From Gordionus sp. m RMFG-2023 (taxonomy: Eukaryota; Nematomorpha; Gordioida; Chordodea; Parachordodidae): DNA of 64,000 nt. The stretch spans positions 17,424,846-17,488,845 of the forward strand of contig NC_088779.1 in assembly GCF_954871325.1 (NCBI RefSeq), given 5' to 3'. The notes beneath the pieces are model-generated. The model was not told where the DNA came from and did not search any database. It saw nothing but the letters and a program-made list of their open reading frames with translations. The position numbers and the translations under genes were made by a program. Shown here one piece after another: positions 36,201-48,200 of the stretch (its first letter is position 1; each line of letters begins with the position of its first letter).

Positions 36201-39200
36201 AAAGGGAAAGTTGTTCAATGGAAAAATATACGATATTGTATGATTTTGAGTCTGTAGGTATTGTAAAAACAATCATGTCGACCTAGAGGGATTCTCATGT
36301 ACACGCTAAAGAAATACCATAAAAATGACGGAAGATTGGGACAATGCATAACATAAACTCTTAAAAAAGAGTTTCGAAACCCCCACTACGTTATCATGAC
36401 GAATTCAAGTAGTGGGGAGAACTCTAATGTATTAACTTTAAATAAGTTGTATTTTGTTTAAGGATATAATTTATGGTATTAATTTATTATCGTAAATGTA
36501 ATTTCAATGAATTTATATACACATATTATTGCTTAAGTTAAATTTTCTTTTTGATCTTTTCATAAAATTATATTTTTTTTTATAAATCTTTTATATCTTA
36601 AACACCGCAGGTAAATCTCGTTGTTAGTATAAATAATATTATATTTAAACCCATTTTTTAATTAGGTTTTATTATTAAATTCTCCCGCTTCAAACTTATT
36701 AGGGGCCATATTGATACCATTTTAGTTTTTTGCTTCTTTAAATATATATTATATCCAAATAAAAAAAGTGTGGTTTTACCTTGATATAATTGGGTTGATG
36801 AAATAAGAAAAAAATGATTTACCGAAATGTAAGAATTACGAATATTATAAAATTTAATTGTATTTTATTAAATCTTTAATATTCAAAAAAAAAATTCATG
36901 GAGACTTCTCCCCCAGGTCTAGAAAATTTTTTGAAGAGAAATCCCTCCCTTCCAATTCTCCCAATTGTTATTTATTGTAAATCGATTATTAATTTTAAAG
37001 TTGGTTGGTGATTATCCTTGTCATAACTAACCGTATCTAATAGTCCCGAGTACGTATAAATTCAAACTGTGTGAATGTTAACTGTGAGCGAATTAAGATA
37101 ATTCAGTATTAAAATTATCTATTGATAGTATTCTTTTATCGTAATTTTGTTATTGCCCTTAGATATAAATTCCTATCCTTCTTCAAAATTAAATTGGGCA
37201 AATGACCACCCCCTGTTTATGTAGACTAGGCTTTTCTCCAATAGAGATATTTAAATAGGGACGAGAATCCTCTTATGTAGGATTAGGTTGTAAAACTAAA
37301 CATTAATTCCACACATATTTACTGTACTTCAAAGTGTAAAATAAAATAATATAATCTTCACATACGTCTATTAAAAATTAAAGATGTATTTTATTTCATT
37401 GAGTATGAAATTATCAAGAAAATCTTTATTCTATTAACTTAATATCAGCTAGGAATCAATATGTGATCCAAAGACATAATAACTTTGAAATATTTAAACT
37501 TCTATAAATGTGAGGATCATTTTCATCTTCTTCATGAAAACATCTTAATCTATTTATGCCATATCCGGATATTTTAAGGGCAAATCTTGAGTCTATATAA
37601 CATTCATCGGATCTGAGATTGCCATGGTATTGTATTGGAGTTGATTGCAAATAAATCATACCCTAATTTATAACTAATTTAGAATAAAAATTAAATTTTT
37701 TTAAACTGAGACAATGTCCCTTATTAGAGAGCTTTTCATATCCATATCCATTCGAATAGCTTTGTTTTCAATAATATCCTGTTTATAATGCAGATATAAA
37801 TTGTTATGTAAATTTGTGTAAAATAATATTTTTAAAAAAATTTAAATATAGGCGTAAATAAATTCCAACTCTACTTGTAAGGTTCCTTTTGCGCAATATT
37901 CCATCAGTATATAAATTTTTGGCAGTTCAAATGATATAGCAAAAAATCTACTCAAGTTTCCATGTTGAATTTCACGCATCTTTGATCAAATAAAAATGGT
38001 AAAAAATTAAACAGATAACTATTTAAATGTTAATGTTGAAGATAACCATATAAGGCTATGATAAATGAATGAATAGTTACTCTAATCTATTTATAAATAT
38101 AAACTAACTTTATGTCAAGCCTAATGTCTTAATTTTTTTGAAATAAATTAGATATTAGACTCAGATTTGTTTGTTATCTCCCTCTGAGAAGATATAAAAG
38201 ATCCTTTATTACTTTGAGTTTCTCCGCAGTAATAACTAATTAGTTTGATTTCATTAAAAAAAATTTAACGTCAATTTTCAAATTCGTAGCAAATAAAATG
38301 ACTTGAACAAAAATGGGCTGATGCTTTTTCATCCTTAAATCCCTGATAATTTCAGCTCCTAAAAAATTTTTCCCTTTTTATTTAAGAATTAGCCCCCCTC
38401 CCTACTTTCCTAATTACCCCCCCCCCTCCCCTTGAAAATTTCAAATTCATTTAATTAACTGAAATTTCCCTAAATAATTGTTATTAATACATAATATATA
38501 ATATCTAATCTATTTTATTTATATAACGTTGAATATATTTAAATTATATATAATTATATGAAAAAATAAAAATATATTACAAAATAGAGAAATATTGATG
38601 ATTATACTATAAAAAAAGAGACGACTATGCAATGCTTAATATGATCTAAGTGCATTTCCTTTTCTTGTTGTCCTTCATTTGGACTTGCTTCTACTCTAGA
38701 TTATTTAAATGGTTTATTTAGCTAATTAATTTATTAAGGAAAAAATATTTTGAATGTCTACTTTTTAAACTGGTATATTTTATAGCTCTAAAATCAAATT
38801 TTTTTTATTTTGACTAATTTTAAAAAAAATTAGTTGGCTTAGGTTAGGACATAAACTATTATTGGTGATGAACGATATCAATAATTTAAAATAAAATTTT
38901 ACTTGTTTCAAATCATAAATGAAAATTTTTTATATGAGAATACTATTTATTTGAGCAGATACTTTTACGGGGAAAAATTTTAAAGTTATACATCAAATAA
39001 TTTTAAAAAAATTAAAATAAACGAATATAATCCAAACAAGTGCCCCATACCACCTGAAAGTTTTAATGAAGGTCATACATCTATCCCTCCCTCCCGTTTG
39101 AAAAATTTCTACTAGGGGCTCGCACTCAAATCTTGTTTGATACAGATTTTTACCTCTAAATCAATCGACCATATAAAAAATTTAAAAGATATTTGTTGGT

Positions 39201-42200
39201 GGCTAAATTTTTATTTAGCATTAGTATTCGTAGCTTGATGAGGTCTTGCATAAACTACTGGTAAAAGTCTTCAATATAAATTGATAATATTTATTTAGTA
39301 AAAAGCTATTTACATATTTAAATTCAATCAACATCTGACGGGTTATCGTAATTTGTTCCTCAACATAAATATATCTAATATTGACTAAGTTTCCCTATAA
39401 ATAAATATAATGTCATTAAATAATAGTTTGTTTACCCGAAATTCACCATAATGTAAACTTTTAAGTGATAACAAGGAGGTATTACTCAATTCTTCGTCTT
39501 CTATTATATGAGTGTCTTCTTTAAATTTTTCCTTTTAATATAATTATTTTCTATGTGAAGTAAAATTACAATTTCGTATTTACTTCTGTAGGAATTGAGC
39601 TGGCTTTTATATTAATAGATGCCCTGCTTTTCCCATGCGACATTTTAATATCACTAAATTTAGCCTCCCACCATCTTTCACTTAATTCAGATTCTAATTT
39701 AAGTTTTCTACATCATAATAAATATAGTATTAAATAATTTATAGTATCCCTTGGCAAAAACATATTGTAGTTTAAGTAAGGTGATTAGTTACATTTTTGT
39801 GAAAAATACTTAATAGTTACATTTAAAAAGATTAACTAGCAACTATAATTAGTTATATTTTTGAAGTGTATCGAAAAAGATTCAAGTCCCCTTTTAAAAT
39901 AGTTATACAATATAATATTTATTTATTATCTTTATATGATGATTTCCAAAATTTAAAATAAAAATGTTTCACTTACGTAAAATTCTCAGTTTATTTTTGA
40001 GAAAAACTAGTACACCTTTAGGCTTAGAAATAGTTGATTGTTAATATCAAATTTATTATAAATTTTTACGAAAAATAATCACATCTATTTTTATATTTAT
40101 GCGGTGATAATTGTATGTGGTAAATATAAATATACTATTTCCTTATTTAAATTGTGTTTCATTTAATTTTCCGTGATTTAAATTTGTAAAAATATATAAT
40201 AAATTTTTTTTTATTAAACATGAAGATTATACAAATAATTTATAAAGTAACTTGCAATATAATGAAATTTAATTGTAACTACTTACTTTTAAATAATGTA
40301 ACTAGCAACTGTAACTAATTAACTTTGTTAGGATTTAACTAGAAATTGTAACCAGGGTTTGGCATATATAGGTCAATGGATATTTTCGATTGTCAAACTC
40401 AAATACTCTAAAATATTATTGGCTAATTAATATTTTCATATAATTAACTAGTAAGCATTAAATGTTTATCAATCTTATTAGGGTACAATTTATTTAAAAA
40501 TATATTTGTATCATGAAGGAATCGTTTTAATTATAATTTTATATTAAAATTTCAAACGAATTTATTTATTTTTTAAAATAAATAAATATAAAAATTTAGC
40601 TAAGTCGTGGTTTATTATTTAATATTTAACCAAGAATAAATTATATTAATTCTCATTTATTTTACTTGCTACATTTGAATTTTTAATTAATCTTCTTTTT
40701 AGTTGTTCTGGTCAGATTTACAAATAATTTAATCAATTTTGGTAAAAAGTTATATATTATATTACATTTTATATTCTATATAATATTAAGCCAAATTATT
40801 TAAATAATTGGTCGATAATTAATTATAAAATAAATAAGACAGATTAACTTTACAGTAATCAAAATGTTTTATAGTTAAATTTTAATATATTAGAGACAAT
40901 GGTCAAGGTTTGGCCCCCTATTTACCCACGTTGATAGAATAGTCAAGCATTTATTAAGCAGCTGTCAAAATTAAGGAAAAATTTTATTCAAATTCCAATC
41001 AATCTCGACAAAAAATCACACAAATGTAAGATGAAAAATTGGGTAAAATTAGTAAAAATAATTATCAAATTGACAATAATTCCATTATCTCTAATCAATC
41101 TACAAGCAAGCCAAAGAAAAAAAATAGCTCAATCAACTGTTGCAAAGGCTGTATATGTGAGCAATTTACCTTTCCACATCACTGAAAACCTCTACATCCA
41201 AGAATTCTTTAAAAAATACCTATTTACATTTTACATAGGTGAAGGCAGCTGGCTGGATATCTTTTAGACAAAGAATCAGGAGATATGGAGACGAGAGTTG
41301 CAGATATAATAGAGAAAACTCCTATCAATTGTGTTAGATGGCTGGAGCACAGAAACGAGAGTATTGTTAATTTTATGATGATAACGCCTGTCCAGTATTC
41401 TACAAATTTTTAAATACTGAGGAAAATCTGCCAGTAGAAGCCCAGGAATTTAAAGTAATTCTTGAATTGAATCCGGTAAAAGTATATTCTTTAGTTACCG
41501 ATAATGCCGCTAAGATGAAAGCAGCCTAGATAATTTTAAAACCTGAATCTATTTAAAATCATATACAATGTTATGGTTGTGTAGCACATACATTGCACTT
41601 ATTCTCCCACGATTTTGAACGATTAAACGCCTGCAGTTACCATATATCAATAATTAAAAAAATTGTTAAATTTTTCAAGAATAAACACATATCAGCTGCA
41701 GTATTTTCCCGTAATAAGAATCAACATGGTATACCATCTACATTAAGTAAAATTAGCCAAACAAGATAGGCATCGTAAATAAATGTATGGAACAAATACA
41801 AATATGTAAGAAAGCCCTTAGTTGTTGAAGAATCTGTATTATATATTTGTCCCATATAAATTACCAATTTTATTTTAAATGAAGAAATATTTTGGACGAA
41901 AATTTTGGGTTATACTCCAATCTTTAGCTACCCATTGTTGAAAGTGCAAGGCCACGTAAAAAAACGAAATGCTTAATTTGGAAAAAACATAATACAATCA
42001 CACTATGATTCTCTATTTTCTCCATCTAAGAAAAATAAAGTTATGCTTGAAAAAAGAAAAAATAATCAAAATAAATGTGTTCACAATGCTGCTTATTTAT
42101 TGGACTCCCAATATCAGTGGGAGCATCTTACTAGTATTGAATTTAATGAAGCATGTGATATAATACAAGAATTAGGTATTTTACACGGTTTTAATAATCA

Positions 42201-45200
42201 AAATATTTCAGTGATATAATAAATTTTAGAAGTAAAAGCAGCATATTTAATAGCCAAAATATGTGGAAAATGGTAATTTCCATAAAATAACAATCAGATT
42301 TCGGCCTCAAGTTGGTGGAATGCGCTTCTCTCACTTTGCCCATTAAGAGAATTGGCTAATATTTTACTAACATTTCCTAGTTCGACTTCTTCTTCAGAAG
42401 GAAATTGGTCTGTTTGGGGCAATATTCATATGAAAAACATAAATCAATTGAAGATTTATACAACAATAAAATTGGTAAGAGTATATCATAAATTAAGATT
42501 GATTAAAAAATTAAGGAAAATAATAATATTGAATACGAATCGGAACAAGACTCTGCCACGGAAGGCGAAGCATTAACTATGGAATGAATTAAAAAAATAT
42601 TATAAAATTTAATATTACATAGATTCGTTATAATATTATATATATTCAAAATAAATTTCATATTGGCGTAAAATTGAATTTGACCATATTTGATCGGTTA
42701 AATATCGGTCAATTAACCGAATCATATTTGTTCGGTCAAATGCACAACCCTGATTGTAACTAGACAATTTTCAAAAGAAATTTTTAATAACTCAAAGAAA
42801 ATATATATATGTGTACTTATATACAAAGAAGGCCAATATAAATCCAACAATAACAAAACATGCCAAAATAATAGTGCTTATTTCAAGCAGGGTTAAAGGA
42901 TCTAAAATATAAGAATTTATTTTTTAATTATTTAATATTCAGACCCGAGGGAAAGCATATCGGATTATCACCCCGAAATCCACATTTAGGTTCATTTGGC
43001 GGAGGCTCTAGTCTGATAGGCCAGTGCATTTCATACCCATCTTGAGGTAATAATATATTTTCTTCGCTAATAAACACTAGTGCAGGCTAGTGCCATCATT
43101 GTAAATATGAAATTAATTTGTTTGTTTTATTTACTTTCCACTTGAAGGTTTTAGGATCAAAATCCCATATATTATAATCTAGAATTCGATCACCTTCATT
43201 GTCAATAGAAATTATTCCCATATCGGCTATAATATTTCCTAAGTATTAAAAATATAAGCAGTTAGTAACTTAAAAAATGTCTATTTTTTATTCTAGATAT
43301 GATCTGCACACCTTCATTAACATTTCCTCCTTCTTCTAAATGTTCTTTCAAAGCTTGTGCATATATAAGTAATCCTTCATATAAACCCGATAAAGCAATG
43401 CTAATCTTGTTATTATTTCAATAATATAACCTAATTTGTTAAAGATTTTATAAAATAATTTACTTCTTCATTTTTAAAGTCATTTCCAAAATACCATAAT
43501 TTCGAAGAAAAGTTTTTGATGTGATTTTTAAATTCAATCGTTTCTTTATTATCGTCCACTTTTGCAGAAATAACAATCAAAGATTCATAAGCCTTTTTTA
43601 GATCCTTAAATATAATATGATAATGCTAATAGAGGAAAAATCTCTGACTTACCTTCCCTTCTTCCCGGAGAAAAATAAAGGGAATTTCCGAAAAACCTCT
43701 TAATGGATAATATCTAAAGTAAAAAAAAAACTAAGAAATTAAAATCTTCATGGTGTGTTCTTGTCCATTTATTTTTGATCACTATTTTAGCCTAGGCACA
43801 GCTTCTGATGAACACCCTATTTTAATTTGTTTTGGGTGGGTTTGTTATTTTTCTTATTCTGTTTTGTTTTGTTATTTTCTTGTTTAATCGAAGTCATAGG
43901 CATAGCTCAGGTTTTTTTAGGGGGGGGGGAGGCTATTAGGTGGATTTTTCCCAATAAGTTTTGAAGTCTTTGGTTATCTTAGATTTTTGTAAAAATTAAT
44001 TTAGTTTTTCACTTTTTTTAAATATAAAATGCTTGTTTTCTATAAACCTGGAATTATAGTTATTATTTTAAAATGTTAGCACCTTTATTAATTTAATTTA
44101 CAAATTTTTGTTAATATTGATATATTAGATAATTTTCGGCGGAAGAGGTGGGGGGGGGGGTGTATGGAAAAAATTTATATTGGGTGAAAATGATATTTAC
44201 GAAAATAGGTAAATAAAGTTAGAATATCTCCTTGACCCCCCCCCCCGGGTACGCCTATGGCCGAGGCTATGCCGCCGGCAAAACAGCTGGATGTATAATA
44301 ATAGGTCGAATCGACACACCCTGATAATTGGTTATATTTGCAATTAATAGTTATAAATAGGAATCACTATAAGTAGATGGAGGCATAGAAAAGGAAATTG
44401 AATCAAGGATAGATTCAGGTTAAGTGAAATGAGAAGCCAATGTGACAAGAAAATGCCCTGAATGCTAAAGTAGGAATTATATAAATCGGTTAGATAAATT
44501 GTTACAACCTATTCTATATGGATCTGGGCGCTGTATAAGAAAAAAACACTCTACTATAATAGAACATATAATGTTAGGGTAAATAACGGGACTAGTGTTT
44601 GTTTCCAATATTTTAGGTGGGTAGTGGGTAAGAACTTAAGGGAAGTAGTCTATGGGGTTGGACAAAAAGGGTAAATTTATTGGGAAGGATTATTTAATTT
44701 TTAGACAAAATAAGGTATAAAATATTGCTTTAAAAAAATTATTTTATACTTTAATTATAAAAATACAAGGATGTTGCTAAACATCGAACAAATTTATAAT
44801 TACATACAATCAGTGTCATTATTTTTCAAATCAAACTTATCACTGGATAATTTTCTGCTATCTTTTTATATGTAATTTAAAAGAGTTAGACATTCTATCA
44901 GCAAATGCATTCATTGTAAATAAGGGGGTTTTAATTATTCTTGTTCTAAATAATAACTCTTTTACATTCACTGTTTTGATAGTTGATAGTAAATTATTGA
45001 TAATTTAGGTTATTCATTTTTAAATATATAAAGGGAGTAACGTTATAATTAAAAACGTGTAATTAATAATGTGGAAGAATGTTGTTAAACAAGTTAAAAT
45101 GATACTGTTATGTAAACATAATCTATTATTTTAGTGAAAAAGTGGTGGTAAATACTTTATTGAGGGGAAAAGAAAAGATGGAAAGTTTAAAAAAATGGCA

Positions 45201-48200
45201 GAACTTTATAAATAGAGATAATAATTAAAATTATTTATGTATAAATGACTCAACAATAAAAATTATATATGTATAAAGGGTTGTGTGAATCCAAATGAAT
45301 GAAAATAAATGAACTAACCACCATAAATGATGAAGATAAATAAATAAAAATAGAACTAGATTGAGGTATAGTAATAAAAAAAATGAAACCAAGGATAAAT
45401 GCTGGCTGGTGTATCATGAAAATATTGTCCAATATGATGTAAACTATACATATCCATCATATAATCCATCATCTGGAATGTAAATAAGAATTAAAGGTAG
45501 ATGTCGGATGTGACCCGAAGATTATGTTTGTGATACTAAAATACTGAAGGGCTTAAAGGAGGTTCCGATATGGATAAAGACATTGATGAAAACACTGAAA
45601 TGATATAGATTAATGAGAAGACAAGATAATTGTTAGAAAAGTGATAGAAAATAATTATACTGACGAAAGAAAAGGAGACCAAATGTAATCAATACACATT
45701 GTTTATGCATAAATTATTGTAAAAATTCTTAATGTTTGATAAGATAATTAAATTTTTGTCTATATTAGATTGCTAGGGTCAGATTAATATTTATTTTGAA
45801 AAATTGCGGGAATTTTTGATAAGTTCTTTATTCTATGATATTATTGAGGTTTTTTAATACTCGGGAACCTAACAAAATGTATAAGATAAGCTTCATTTTA
45901 ATTTGTCTTAACTTGAGGTTTTATTTTAAATGAATGTTAATATACATAGATTAATAATTTTAAATATTAAAGAATATTTTATTTTTTGGTTTAATATATT
46001 TACTTCCTTCCTGCTATCTTGTTCAAAATCAAAGTATGTTCCACCTAAACAATCACATTTCCAAAGTTGGACAGTAATAAACACATAATCGCCTTGAGTT
46101 AACATTCCTAAATCATAGGCATCTAATAGGATCTTCTTTGTTGTACTTACGCTGGTTGATAGAACAAAAACTATTTTTATTGTAAAAGATTTAATTAAAA
46201 AATTCTCTAAAACATAATTCAAAATTTTCTCTTGCTGTTCCAGAAAAGCAACCAAGATTATATGTGTAAATTATTAAGAATTTGAATAAAAAATTGTCAG
46301 TTTTATCCTAACGAACTAAGAAATATATACTTTTTTGACAAATTCAGAGTTTTCTAAGAAATGTTAAGAAATTGTTTATTTTTATAAATAATTTGTGCTC
46401 AAACAAATTAGCTCTATATTTTAATATAACTAATCAGTTCAAAGGCATATAAATCAGTGTAACCCCCAGCGGAAAGGTCAAACGGATCGCGTCAGTAAAA
46501 TTGGTCCGTATTTTTGAGCAATTGCGCTTTATTTAGGGGGTCAATGGACAATTTTTAAATTTTCTTTTCTAAATTTTAATATTAAATTTTTTAGAGTTGT
46601 CAATTTATTTTTAGTTTACTATATTCCATTTCAAATATTTTTATTAAACATTTGTATTTATCTATAGAGAGAATCGATTGTTTCTTTATAATAAAATTTT
46701 TAATTATCCTAAATATAATTTAATCCACAAATTTTGTAAAGATACTTTTTTAATTTTAAGTGCAATAGTAAGTACTTATTTAGGGTAATATAAAAATTAA
46801 TTCCGAAATTTAATAATTTTACCTTGTTTTTGAATTATGCAAAATATTAAAAGGGAAAAAAATCTCAAGTGGCCACTTTTATAATGGTAAGAATGATATA
46901 CGTAAAATTTATATTAAATAAAATTGCCCTATCCGTTAAAACCAGCATATTAATTAAGCTAGAAAGTGTCTTTGATGTCAACAAGAGTCTTATAAATAGT
47001 ATGCTAAATAAAATAGGGAAACAATCTTTAAAACTTTTTAATAATTTCGCATTTACTAAATCTATTCAGAGAGAATGTATAATATTTTTCCTCTTAAAAG
47101 TCGTCAACAATTAATTTAGATTTATTATTTCTTATAGTAAAATAGAAACAAATATACAATCAAGGAAACTATTAGCTCAGATATCATTTGTCTAAAAGAA
47201 AAGTAAAAAACTATACCTTTCAATTACCGAATTAGTAATTTATTTTATATAATAATATTTCATTGTATATTTTCATTAAAAAAAATTTATTTAAAATATT
47301 TTGCGCATATCCGAGATTAGATCTTAAAATTATTTCAGAATATTTGGATTCGAATTCTGACAGTTAAAATTTATAGAAAATCATAGAAATGCAGAGAGTG
47401 ATATTCATGTTGTTGATAATGGGCAAACATCCAAATTATATATAGGTAAAATAGCTGTATACAATTACTTCAAAGCAACCATTATAATAATACTAGCAAT
47501 ATAAATCAAGAATGTCAAATTTACTTGGCTAACATACTATAACAAACCTTCGGCACTACCCTTTTGGAAAAAGCTAGTGAAACTTCATAGACTTACTAAT
47601 TTAGCTAGGAAAGGATTCTACACACTTGCAATCATTACATCTAGGGAAATACTTTTTTCCATATTTCAATATTTAATGCTAAAAGAACCTCTTTACCAAA
47701 AATCTCGGCAGGACAATATTTATTTAGGACAATTATAATTTTTGATTTCTAATTTATAAATATTTTTTACTTTATATTTTGTTTGCATTCCAAATTTATA
47801 TATATATTTATTTTTATAAAAATTGATAGAATATTACCTCTGGCCTAAATAAAAAAAGCCAATTATAGTCTATTTCTGAAAATAAAATATATATAAATTT
47901 ATATAGGGGTAGGACAGGAAATGATTTAAGAACTAAACTATATTAACAACGAACTAAAATTGCTTAAATTAATTTTTAAAAAATTGTAATATAATGAATT
48001 ATAGATTAAATTCATTTTTTAAAATATTTGGGGCCGCCAATGCCACCGCTAGTTTAATAAGCAGCTGCTAATTAGGCTCATGAACACCGATAAATTTAAA
48101 AACTTGCCAACGCCGATTGAGACTTTGGCGTAAAGGTCTTAATATAAATAATAGATTTTCAAATTATTTCATTCAATTTTCAATTTATTCAATTCTATTT

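Larger units (their letters stand above)
9492..37499 (-). other. 28.0-kb intron 13 of the receptor guanylyl cyclase gene
   Basis: The exon 13 donor at 37,499 and the exon 14 acceptor at 9,492 fit in phase and in protein order. The intron holds a 14-kb foldback/satellite element, at least one gypsy element, another LTR element, a LINE and head-to-head gypsy relics. The other visible introns are 35 bp to 3.1 kb, so this one is inflated by insertions. Confidence 0.85.

Noticed and set aside
43653-43713. A 61-bp candidate exon between receptor exons 2 and 3 with good-looking acceptor and donor.
   Set aside because: Its phase fits neither neighbour, while exons 2 and 3 join directly in phase 0. 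Its translation does not resemble the family.
46869-47114. 81-codon plus-strand frame in intron 1.
   Set aside because: No recognisable motif, and chance frames of this size are expected in such AT-rich DNA.
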